Below are positions 51,801-58,581 of a stretch of 64,000 nt of DNA, in pieces. Numbering within the stretch: position 1 is the first letter of the stretch; each line of letters opens with the position of its first letter. Origin of the DNA: DATLZU01 sp051293835 (GTDB lineage Bacteria; Nitrospirota; Nitrospiria; Nitrospirales; Nitrospiraceae). The position numbers and the translations under genes are program-made. The stretch covers positions 121,484-185,483 of the forward strand of contig JBPKMA010000007.1 of assembly GCA_051293835.1 (NCBI GenBank), in the 5' to 3' direction. The notes under the pieces are model-generated. The model saw nothing but the letters and a program-made list of their open reading frames with translations, ran no database searches and was not told the origin of the DNA.

Positions 51801-53255
51801 ATGCTGCGCAAAACGCTCCCCATGGCCGGCGAAACACGGAGGCCCTCGCTTTCTTCCCTTTCCTTCAAAAAGGGGGAGAGGGCGAAAAAGGCGAAGGCCA
51901 CGGTCGGCTTTGTGAATCTGGGCTGCTCCAAGAACCAGGTGGATTCCGAAATCATGCTTGGCTCACTCTTAGCGAACGGCTTTGAACTGACCGCCGACGC
52001 GGAAAAGGCCGAGGTGGTGATCATCAACACCTGCGGGTTCATTGAGGAGGCGAAGCAGGAGTCCATCAACGCCATCATCGAGCACGGCTCATTGAAACAG
52101 ACCGGCTCCTGCCGCGTGTTGATCGCAGCCGGCTGCCTCGCCCAACGGTACCAGGGGGAACTGCTCAAAGAATTGCCGGAACTGGATGCCGTGGTCGGCA
52201 CCGGCGAATTCGGCAAGATCGCCGAGATCTGTCGCGACCTCCTCGCACCGAAGAAACGGCACCGGCGGCTCTGGATCAGCCAGCCGCCTTACCTGTACGA
52301 CGACCTGGCGCCACGGCTCAGGCTCGGCGCGCGCCACAGCGCCTATGTCAAGATCGCCGAAGGCTGTAACCGCAACTGTTCGTTCTGCGCCATCCCACTC
52401 ATGCGGGGCAAGCAGCGGAGCCGCCCGATCGAGTCCATCGTGGCGGAAGTCACGCGCCTGGCTGCGGAAGGGGTCAAAGAAGTCAACCTCATCTCGCAAG
52501 ACACGATCAATTACGGGGTGGATCTGGGGCTCCGGCACGGCCTGACCGCGCTGTTGCGCGAGTTGGTCAAGGTCAAGAGCCTGCGCTGGATCAGGCCCTT
52601 CTATCTATATCCCCAGCAGGTCACGGATGAGTTGCTCGCCCTCTATGCCGGCGAGGCGGCCATCGCCAAGTACATGGACATGCCGCTCCAACACATCAAC
52701 GATGCCATGCTCAAGGCCATGCACCGGCTGGGCGACCGGGCGGCGATCGAGCGGCTGGTCGAGCGCATCAGGACCCGTGTGCCCGGTGTCACCTTCCGCA
52801 CGGCTTTCATCGTGGGTTTTCCCGGCGAGACGGACAAGGCGTTCGAGGAACTCAAGGCCTTCGTCGAACAGGCCCAGTTCGATCGCGTGGCCGTGTTTGG
52901 CTATTCCGATGAAGAGGGCACACCGGCATTCAACCTCTCGAACAAAGTGGATCGTTCGGTCGCGACCGAACGACGCAACGAACTGCTGGCCATTCAGGAA
53001 ACGATCGCGCTCGCGAAAAGCCGCGCCATGGTCGGTCGCACGCTCGAAGTCTTGGTGGACGGCCCGTCAGAAGAAACGGATCTTCTGCTCGAGGGCCGGC
53101 ACGAAGGCCAGGCCCCGGACATCGATGGCGTGGTGTACATCAACGATGTGTCGGACAGTCTCGCCGGCCGCCCCCTACCTCGACCGGGCCACTTCGTTAC
53201 GGTCGAAATCACCGACGCCGCAACATATGATCTGGTCGGACGGATCGTAGCCTGA
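51801..53255 (+). CDS. rimO: Ribosomal protein S12 methylthiotransferase
   Basis: RimO adds a methylthio group to an aspartate of ribosomal protein S12 using SAM and two Fe-S clusters. The 484-residue protein has the UPF0004 domain (VGFVNLGCSKNQVDSE, INTCGFIEEAKQES, AAGCLAQRY; three cluster cysteines). The radical-SAM motif is GCNRNCSFCAIPLMRGKQRSR, and a C-terminal TRAM domain begins near GRTLEVLVDGPSEETD. The first ~30 residues are an Arg/Lys-rich extension (SSLSFKKGERAKKAKA) encoded by repeat-like DNA and may not be translated if initiation is lower. Confidence 0.94.
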   Translation: MLRKTLPMAGETRRPSLSSLSFKKGERAKKAKATVGFVNLGCSKNQVDSEIMLGSLLANGFELTADAEKAEVVIINTCGFIEEAKQESINAIIEHGSLKQTGSCRVLIAAGCLAQRYQGELLKELPELDAVVGTGEFGKIAEICRDLLAPKKRHRRLWISQPPYLYDDLAPRLRLGARHSAYVKIAEGCNRNCSFCAIPLMRGKQRSRPIESIVAEVTRLAAEGVKEVNLISQDTINYGVDLGLRHGLTALLRELVKVKSLRWIRPFYLYPQQVTDELLALYAGEAAIAKYMDMPLQHINDAMLKAMHRLGDRAAIERLVERIRTRVPGVTFRTAFIVGFPGETDKAFEELKAFVEQAQFDRVAVFGYSDEEGTPAFNLSNKVDRSVATERRNELLAIQETIALAKSRAMVGRTLEVLVDGPSEETDLLLEGRHEGQAPDIDGVVYINDVSDSLAGRPLPRPGHFVTVEITDAATYDLVGRIVA

Positions 53256-53322
53256 CAACCCGTTCTCGGCACGCGGTTGTCAACGATCCGCCACGCCTCG
53301 CGAGCACCGCGGAAGGAAATTC

Positions 53323-53351
53323 TTGACAGGTCATTCCGAATTCCGCATGAT
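53323..53351 (+). promoter_or_regulatory. candidate promoter for the CRISPR ancillary gene
   Basis: TTGACA (53323-53328), 17 bp, CATGAT (53346-53351), about 24 bp before the ATG of the NE0113-like gene. The -35 is perfect and the -10 moderate. Confidence 0.5.
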
Positions 53352-53374
53352 GCTGCCGGCCGGAGCGAGGGCCC

Positions 53375-54511
53375 ATGCGCGACGTCTTGGTAGCGGTCTG
53401 CGGCCTGACGCCACAGGTCGTCACGGAAACCCTCTGGGCGCTCCATCACCGCACCCCGCCGATTCATCCAACCCAAATTTGGATTCTCACCACTCGGGAA
53501 GGGGAGCGCATCTGCCGGTCCCAACTGCTGGGCAAGGACGGGGCGCTGGCGCGATTTGTCCGAGAATATCATCCGAAGCCGGCACCCCGATGCTCGGCGT
53601 CGCAGCTCATCGTCTTGAAGGGCGCGGATCACCGGCTCCTGGAGGACGTCCGCTCCGAACAGGACAACCGCGCCGTGGCAGATCAACTTGCCAACTTCAT
53701 CCGAAAGCAGACAGAACGGCCGGATGTGTGCCTCCACTGCTCCGTGGCCGGCGGGCGCAAGACCATGGGGGTACTGCTCGCGAGCGCGCTGCAACTGTTC
53801 GGCCGGGCGGAAGACCGGCTCTACCACGTGCTGGTCTCACCGGAATTTGAATCCCTCGACGGATTCTTCTTCCCTCCCAAGACACCGGTCTGGGTCACCA
53901 CAAAAAACGGGCGACGGCTGCAGACTACCGAGGCCCGGATTGAGCTGGCCGAGTTGCCCTACGTGCGGCTGCGCGGGTTGATGGGACGGACGCCGTCGAT
54001 CACCGCATCGTCATTCGGAGAATTGGTGGCGCTCGCTAACCAACGGCTTCGCTTGTGGCATGATCCTGATCCGTTGTCTCTCGACGGCCAGGGCAAACGA
54101 GTTCGGATCGGCGACCGTCCTGTGTCGCTCACCCCGTCGTTGATGACACTCTACCGGGCCTTCATCCGAACCAAGCTCAACCATTGCAGCCGCCCGACCC
54201 TCCCCACCTGTGGTGATTGCACCGACTGTTACGTGCCCTTCACGAAAGAGACGTGGGACACATCCAAACGCCTGCTCGAAGCACGAGGCGCCGGGACGTT
54301 GCTGCCGATGGCCAACCGCCTGGACGACGCACCGGAGCAATTCCGCTCACTTGTCAGCAAGCTCAACAAGAAATTGGACGAGACGATCGGCATAGCCGGA
54401 AGCCAGAATCCCTACCGAGTCCGGTCGGCCGGTTCTAAGGGGCACACCGCTTACGGGCTAGCACTCGACAAGACCAAGATCGAGGACACGAACCGGGGGC
54501 ACCGCGGGTGA
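53375..54511 (+). CDS. CRISPR-associated NE0113 family (CARF-type) protein
   Basis: The 378-residue protein opens with VLVAVCGLTPQVVTETLWAL and contains HCSVAGGRKTMGVLLASAL and LYHVLVSPEFESLDGFFFPP. These are hallmarks I associate with the Cas_NE0113 family (TIGR02584). The fold is CARF-like, the domain that binds the cyclic oligoadenylates made by Cas10. Members are candidate ring nucleases or signal-binding regulators. A cysteine cluster, TCGDCTDCYVPF, lies at about residues 285-297. The C-terminal helical part has no recognised nuclease motif. GGAG lies ahead of ATG 53375. The Cas10 gene 6 kb downstream carries an intact GGDD, so the ligand should be made in this cell. Confidence 0.85.
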   Translation: MRDVLVAVCGLTPQVVTETLWALHHRTPPIHPTQIWILTTREGERICRSQLLGKDGALARFVREYHPKPAPRCSASQLIVLKGADHRLLEDVRSEQDNRAVADQLANFIRKQTERPDVCLHCSVAGGRKTMGVLLASALQLFGRAEDRLYHVLVSPEFESLDGFFFPPKTPVWVTTKNGRRLQTTEARIELAELPYVRLRGLMGRTPSITASSFGELVALANQRLRLWHDPDPLSLDGQGKRVRIGDRPVSLTPSLMTLYRAFIRTKLNHCSRPTLPTCGDCTDCYVPFTKETWDTSKRLLEARGAGTLLPMANRLDDAPEQFRSLVSKLNKKLDETIGIAGSQNPYRVRSAGSKGHTAYGLALDKTKIEDTNRGHRG

Positions 54512-54518
54512 ATAGCCG

Positions 54519-54920
54519 TCATCGGCAGAGAGGAGTGACACTGCCTAGGACCGATCGGGCGGTGGCAAAAGATGTGTCGGCGTGAGCGCGCTGCGGCATG
54601 CCGGAAGGGAGGAGACCGGACAGCGCATCGGGATACCGGGTCGGCACATAGAACTGATCAAGCTGGCGCAGTGCATCCAGCAAGGGAGCCAAATGCCGAC
54701 GGTCCTCGTCAGGAAGCCGATCCATCAAGTCCGCTAAGGCACGCGTCCGCGGAATCACCTCGCCACGCCGAGCACACAGCCCCTTCAATGCTTTCTCGGC
54801 GCACTGTTGCGCATGAAAACACGCTTGATTGAACAGCCCGTCCTGGAGAGCAGCTCTGCCATGCGAAGGTCCTCAGCGGCAAATGTCAGCCAACGAGTTG
54901 CCTCCTCCTGAAGATTTCAT
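54519..54920 (-). pseudogene. HEPN-domain toxin, frameshifted
   Basis: A HEPN protein of the MNT-HEPN type can be pieced together only across three frames. From ATG 54920, removing one A gives MNLQEEATRWLTFAAEDLR; dropping a duplicated CT near 54849-54850 joins MAELL to QDGLFNQACFHAQQ. The frame then continues through AEKALKGLCARRG, LDQFYVPTRYPDAL and ATARSVLGSV to the stop at 54519. The position usually occupied by His in PRTH of relatives reads PRTR. It overlaps the intact MNT gene upstream. Two indels make a functional product unlikely unless they are sequence errors. Confidence 0.7.
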
Positions 54921-55227
54921 CCTGGAAGAATGGGCGGGACAAGCAGGCAGCCGCCTCTTCAGGAGTGTAAACGAGGAACTGGACACCGATCTGGGGCCGT
55001 GTCAGAGTGGCCAGTCTGGCCAATCGCGACACAAACGGCTCCGACGAGCGCATGATGACGAACAAATCGAGATCACTCCACTCATGAATGCGCCCGGTCG
55101 CCATGGAACCGAACACACGGAGTTGACGCACGGCGGGATCTTCCGCCAACACCTGCCGAATGCGCGCAAGTTCATACCGCAGCCGGGTACGGCGGTCACG
55201 GACTTCACGAGAAGCTGTCTGGGCCAT
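54886..55227 (-). CDS. MNT-type nucleotidyltransferase (antitoxin of MNT-HEPN pair)
   Basis: The 113-residue product has the minimal nucleotidyltransferase motif RVFGSMATGRIHEWSDLDLFV, giving the GS and DxD catalytic features of the Pol-beta superfamily. A C-terminal part with VQFLVYTPEEAAACL follows. In MNT-HEPN modules this protein adds AMP to the HEPN RNase toxin and silences it. The partner gene overlaps its 3' end and appears frameshifted, so the antitoxin may persist without an active toxin. The pair is on the - strand inside the otherwise + strand CRISPR ancillary region. Confidence 0.82.
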   Translation of the reverse strand: MAQTASREVRDRRTRLRYELARIRQVLAEDPAVRQLRVFGSMATGRIHEWSDLDLFVIMRSSEPFVSRLARLATLTRPQIGVQFLVYTPEEAAACLSRPFFQDEIFRRRQLVG

Positions 55228-55353
55228 AGGGCCTAGTGGACTCTCCTAAATCCAGTGGAAACCTGGCCCCCCGCATCCGGCAACGTTTCCGATCTGGACC
55301 GGAAGCCGGTGGATTGTTAAAACGGTGGCGAGAACCACAGAGGAGTTAAGGAC

Positions 55354-56424
55354 ATGATCCTCATCAATACTGTCGGCACGTCAATGTTGGGGGCCTGGAA
55401 AGATCTGGGCCAAGCCTATAACAGCCAGCATCGGGCGAGCCTGGTGGCCGCTCTCAAAAATCTCCCGGAAGCCGACCGGCGGCTCGGAGCCGAACTGACC
55501 TCGATTCGGTCGTTGATGCATCTGGGAGTCGTGTCGCCGGGCGACCATCTGGTCTTCCTCATCTCCGACACGCGAGAGGGCCACTTCGCGGGGACGGTAT
55601 TAGCCGAGATCGCCGGCCTGTGGGGATTCCGCGCCGAGTCGCGCGTCATCAAGAAATTGCAGGGCGACGATCCCAAAGCCTTTGCCCAGGGATTGCGCAA
55701 TCTGGTCAAGACAATCGCGGAGGTGTACCGAAACGCGTCCGGACCAATGGCCATCAACGCCACCGGTGGCTACAAGGCGCAAATTTCATTTGCCGGCTTG
55801 ATCGGCCAGGTGTTTGGCGTGCCCGTCTATTACCAATTCGAATCGTTCCCCACCGCCATCGAGCTGCCAGCCCTGCCGGTCTCTTTTGCGTTCGATGACT
55901 GGCTGGCCTATCGCCATGTGCTGGAGGCGCTCGACGAAGGTGAAGCCGGCAATTTTCTCAAGGCCGACGATCCCCGCGTCAAATCGCTACCGGACAGGCT
56001 CCGCGTGCTCGTCGAGATCAGCCAAGGCCTGGCCACCTTAAGCGCCCTGGGCACGCTCTACCACGAAGGATTTCGTGGCCGGTTCCGCACCCAGTCACAG
56101 GCCTTGTTGCCCAAGACATCGGAGATCGCACCGGCTGACAAGAAAGTGACCTACGAAGACGGCAACGCCGGCAAACATCGGGGCCTGGCTAACTGGCTGG
56201 AACGCATCCGGGCTGTCCCCTACGTGACGAGAATCCAGACCTTCTACTACGATCCCCGCCTGCCGGGCCGCTCGACCGTGGAGCCAGACCCCAAGTATGG
56301 TGACCGGGTGATTGCCATCTACACGACCCACGACGCGACAACAAAGGCTTACGTGTTCTTGTCCGAGAACGATCAAAGAAAGGCCCAGGCTGCGGCCGCA
56401 GACCTGGCAGAGAGGCTCCGATGA
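55354..56424 (+). CDS. CRISPR-associated APE2256-like CARF protein with extra C-terminal domain
   Basis: The N-terminal ~200 residues match the Cas_APE2256 (TIGR02619) CARF family. The marks are MILINTVGTSML at the start, FLISDTREGHFAGTVLAEI, and MAINATGGYKAQISFAGLIG, the NxTGGxKaq motif near the ligand site. Members include ring nucleases that cleave cyclic tetra-adenylate. Beyond the usual length is a linker (DKKVTYEDGN) and a mixed alpha/beta C-terminal domain of about 110 residues (KHRGLANWLERIRAVPYVTRIQ, GDRVIAIYTTHDATTKAYVFL). It faintly recalls RelE-type folds but I cannot assign it. AGGAGTTAAGGAC precedes the ATG. The stop overlaps the DUF2130 start (ATGA). Confidence 0.82.
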   Translation: MILINTVGTSMLGAWKDLGQAYNSQHRASLVAALKNLPEADRRLGAELTSIRSLMHLGVVSPGDHLVFLISDTREGHFAGTVLAEIAGLWGFRAESRVIKKLQGDDPKAFAQGLRNLVKTIAEVYRNASGPMAINATGGYKAQISFAGLIGQVFGVPVYYQFESFPTAIELPALPVSFAFDDWLAYRHVLEALDEGEAGNFLKADDPRVKSLPDRLRVLVEISQGLATLSALGTLYHEGFRGRFRTQSQALLPKTSEIAPADKKVTYEDGNAGKHRGLANWLERIRAVPYVTRIQTFYYDPRLPGRSTVEPDPKYGDRVIAIYTTHDATTKAYVFLSENDQRKAQAAAADLAERLR

Positions 56425-57560
56425 CCATGTCCACCATTCAATGCCCCATGTGTGGAGCAGCCATTCCCTTGACCGAGGCGTTAGTCGCCCAGGTACGCGC
56501 TACAGTCGAGACGGACCTCAAACGCACCTACGAGGCTAGGCTCCAATCGGCCGTCAAAGACGCCGAAAGCCGTGCCAAAGAGCAGAGCGCGCAAGAGCTC
56601 AAGCTCCTGCACGAGCAGCTCGCTGAACAGGAGCGCAAGACCCGCGAGGCCCAAGCAGCCGAACTGGCCCTCCGCAAAGAAAAAGCCGCGCTCGAAGCCC
56701 GCCAGCGCGAACTGGACCTGGAAGTGGCCCGCAAGGTGGACGCCGAAAAACACAAACTCGAAGAGCAGATCCGCAAGCTTGCCGCTGACGAACAGGCGCT
56801 CAAGCTCAAGGAGAAGGACAAGCAGATCGAAGATCTGAAGGCCATGATCGAGGAAATGCGCCGCAAGAGCGAGCAGGGCTCCCAAGAACGCCAAGGCGAG
56901 GTGCTGGAATTGGACCTCGAAGCCGCCCTGGCGCGGAACTTTCCCCAGGACGAGATCCGGCCTGTGCCCAAGGGCATGCGGGGCCCCGACGTCATCCAGA
57001 CCGTGCGCGATGCGCACCTGCGTCCCTGCGGCGCCATCATCTGGGAAACGAAAAACACCAAAACCTGGAGTCCTAGCTGGCTCACAAAGCTCAAGGACGA
57101 CCAGCGGGCCGTGGGGGCGAGTGTCGCCGTCCTGGTATCCGTCGCACTTCCCGACGACATCCAGACCTTCAAGCTCGTAGACGGCGTCTGGGTGACAAGC
57201 CTCGCCTGCTATCTGCCGCTGGCTGCCGCGCTGCGCGAGCAACTGCTGCGTGTCGCTTTCGCCCAGGCCGCCGCTCAGGGCATGAGCGAGAAGATGGAGG
57301 CGCTTTATCGCTACCTCTCCGGCGACGAGTTCCGCCACCGGGTGGAAGCGCTGGTTGAAACGTTTAAGGCGATGCAAGCGCAACTGGCGAGAGAGCGCCG
57401 CGCGATGGAGAAACTCTGGGCCGAACGAGCCAAGCAGATCGAGCGATTGGTCACCAACACGGTGGGCATGTACGGGGCCATCCGAGGGGCCATCGGCAAC
57501 CAATTGCCCGAAATCCCGGCCCTGGAGCTCGACGCGCTGCCGGAGCCGGAGGAGTCATGA
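56421..57560 (+). CDS. DUF2130 nuclease-like coiled-coil protein
   Basis: The 379-residue protein starts with a zinc-knuckle-like IQCPMCGAAIPLTEAL and then has a coiled coil from about residue 30 to 155. The DUF2130 domain follows. Its conserved segments fit a PD-(D/E)XK-like core: GEVLELDLEAAL, MRGPDVIQTV and AIIWETKNTKTWSPSWLTKLKDD. A second helical region, MEKLWAERAKQIERLV, closes the protein. No DUF2130 member is characterised to my knowledge. ATG 56421 overlaps the CARF gene by 4 bp and the stop overlaps the next gene by 4 bp. This coupling to a cyclic-oligoadenylate-sensing gene suggests an effector in the type III response, which is inference. Confidence 0.82.
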   Translation: MTMSTIQCPMCGAAIPLTEALVAQVRATVETDLKRTYEARLQSAVKDAESRAKEQSAQELKLLHEQLAEQERKTREAQAAELALRKEKAALEARQRELDLEVARKVDAEKHKLEEQIRKLAADEQALKLKEKDKQIEDLKAMIEEMRRKSEQGSQERQGEVLELDLEAALARNFPQDEIRPVPKGMRGPDVIQTVRDAHLRPCGAIIWETKNTKTWSPSWLTKLKDDQRAVGASVAVLVSVALPDDIQTFKLVDGVWVTSLACYLPLAAALREQLLRVAFAQAAAQGMSEKMEALYRYLSGDEFRHRVEALVETFKAMQAQLARERRAMEKLWAERAKQIERLVTNTVGMYGAIRGAIGNQLPEIPALELDALPEPEES

Positions 57561-57802
57561 ACGAGGCTGCTCTGCCTGAGTTGCTCCGGCCGTATTTCTG
57601 GGACACGGATTTCGACCGGTTTGACCCCGTCACCCACGCACGGTTCATCGCCGAGCGGCTGATGGACTAGACCACGCCTGACACGTTTCGGTGGCTCATG
57701 GCCCAGTACTCGCCAGCGGTGCTGCTAAACATTGCTGAGCAGAGCCGGCGGCTGCCGACGCGGGACCGGAATTTTTGGAGGCTCTATCTTGCTCAGATTT
57801 GA
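57557..57802 (+). pseudogene. DUF6922-like small protein with in-frame amber codon
   Basis: ATG 57557, with GGAGG upstream, begins MNEAALPELLRPYFWDTDFD and reads FDPVTHARFIAERLMD to a TAG at 57668-57670. The same frame then continues as TTPDTFRWLMAQYSPAVLL and LPTRDRNFWRLYLAQI to TGA at 57800. The whole frame, 81 codons plus the final stop, matches the small family I know as DUF6922 (LPEFLRPYFWDxDF, then a RRLSPRTxNFW end). The amber codon splits it at residue 38. It is ATGA-coupled to the DUF2130 gene. It could be a pseudogene, a truncated product or a readthrough product. Confidence 0.65.
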
Positions 57803-57852
57803 CGCCCTGATGAAAGGGGCAACGCGAAGAGAGACAAAAAGGAGAGCGAACC

Positions 57853-57935
57853 ATGGCGAGCTCACCTCCGCCATTCGCTTCCTTACCCCGAACCTTTCTT
57901 GGCGACGCCGAGCAGAATGGCCGCTGGCGCACACC
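57853..57935 (+). pseudogene. decayed copy of the cmr1 5' end
   Basis: These 83 bp resemble the first ~93 bp of the real cmr1 (58582 on), including its upstream CGAACC. The closing 33 bp (GGCGACGCCGAGCAG to GGCGCACACCG) is nearly identical, differing at one base. In frame it reads SAIRFLTPNL and then, after a one-base shift, FLGDAEQNGRWRTP, against FLTPAFLGDAEQTGRWRTP in Cmr1. The similarity stops abruptly before the HicBA genes. Confidence 0.75.
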
Positions 57936-57964
57936 GGTTGGGCATAGCCACGGTTTGTCACTGG

Positions 57965-58174
57965 TCAGGATAGGTTGGCCTCGCCGGAGACCGCTTCGAG
58001 CACTTGTTTGACGATCTTGGGGTGAAGTGTACGGCCGGCATGAAACGGAAGGACGATCCGTTGCGAACCTTTGGTGTAGATCCGATGGCTGCCTCTCGTG
58101 CGAAGCAGAAGAAACCCCGCTTGCAACAAGAGGGCTTCTGCCTCCGGCGCCGTGAACCGGGGCAGTTTAGGCAC
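57965..58174 (-). CDS. hicA: HicA family mRNA interferase toxin
   Basis: The 69-residue protein shows the HicA double-stranded-RNA-binding-like fold. A strand carries the catalytic His (LLRTRGSHRIYTKGSQRIVLP), preceded by the helix APEAEALLLQAGF and followed by HAGRTLHPKIVKQVLEAV. It would cleave mRNA unless bound by HicB. Its ATG at 58174 overlaps the hicB stop by 8 bp, giving the antitoxin-first gene order. The module is on the - strand, opposite to the cmr genes, between a vestigial cmr1 copy and the intact cmr1. Confidence 0.9.
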   Translation of the reverse strand: MPKLPRFTAPEAEALLLQAGFLLLRTRGSHRIYTKGSQRIVLPFHAGRTLHPKIVKQVLEAVSGEANLS

Positions 58175-58391
58175 TACGGACCTCGATAGCGGTAGTCAAG
58201 ATTTCGCGACTGAGCAAAGCGGCTCGTTCCTCTTCAGAGAGCGTCTCCATGTACAGCTCGATGGCTTCTCGAATATTGGCCATAACCTCGTCGAGGGTGT
58301 CCCCTTGGGTGTGGCATCCCTTGAGTTCGGGGCTATAGGCAAAGTACCCGTGCTCGTCGCGTTCGATCACGACGCTGACTCGATAGCGCAT
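58167..58391 (-). CDS. hicB: HicB family antitoxin
   Basis: The 74-residue product is the partial RNase H-fold domain of HicB antitoxins: MRYRVSVVIERDEHGYFAYSPELKGCHTQGDTLDEVMANIREAIELYMETL. There is no C-terminal DNA-binding domain, only a short tail (ILTTAIEVRSA), so autoregulation may depend on another factor. ATG 58391 has AGGAGG about 7 bp upstream, better than a longer in-frame start at 58430. It is coupled to hicA by an 8-bp overlap. Confidence 0.9.
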   Translation of the reverse strand: MRYRVSVVIERDEHGYFAYSPELKGCHTQGDTLDEVMANIREAIELYMETLSEEERAALLSREILTTAIEVRSA

Positions 58392-58581
58392 ACCAACCTC
58401 CTGATCAAGGGAACAGATGACAGGTACCATAAGCTGGGAAAGGTGGAACGGTCAACCACCGGCTCCGATTTGGCCCGGATGGACCATGCCGAACGGTCGC
58501 CCGGCAACGTTGCCGTGCTGGACACAGCTGAGCAAAATCAGTAAAGAGGAACCCCAGCAGAGACAGGAAGGATCGCGAACC

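Noticed and set aside
54572..54832. + frame opposite the HEPN remnant
   Set aside because: The - strand has clear HEPN text across frames; the + translation matches nothing.
56481..57503. - strand open frame opposite the DUF2130 gene, rich in Leu/Phe
   Set aside because: Produced by the antisense of the Lys/Glu-rich coiled coil; no start signal.
58098..58544. + frame opposite hicBA
   Set aside because: HicA and HicB are certain on the - strand with overlap and a good ribosome binding site.
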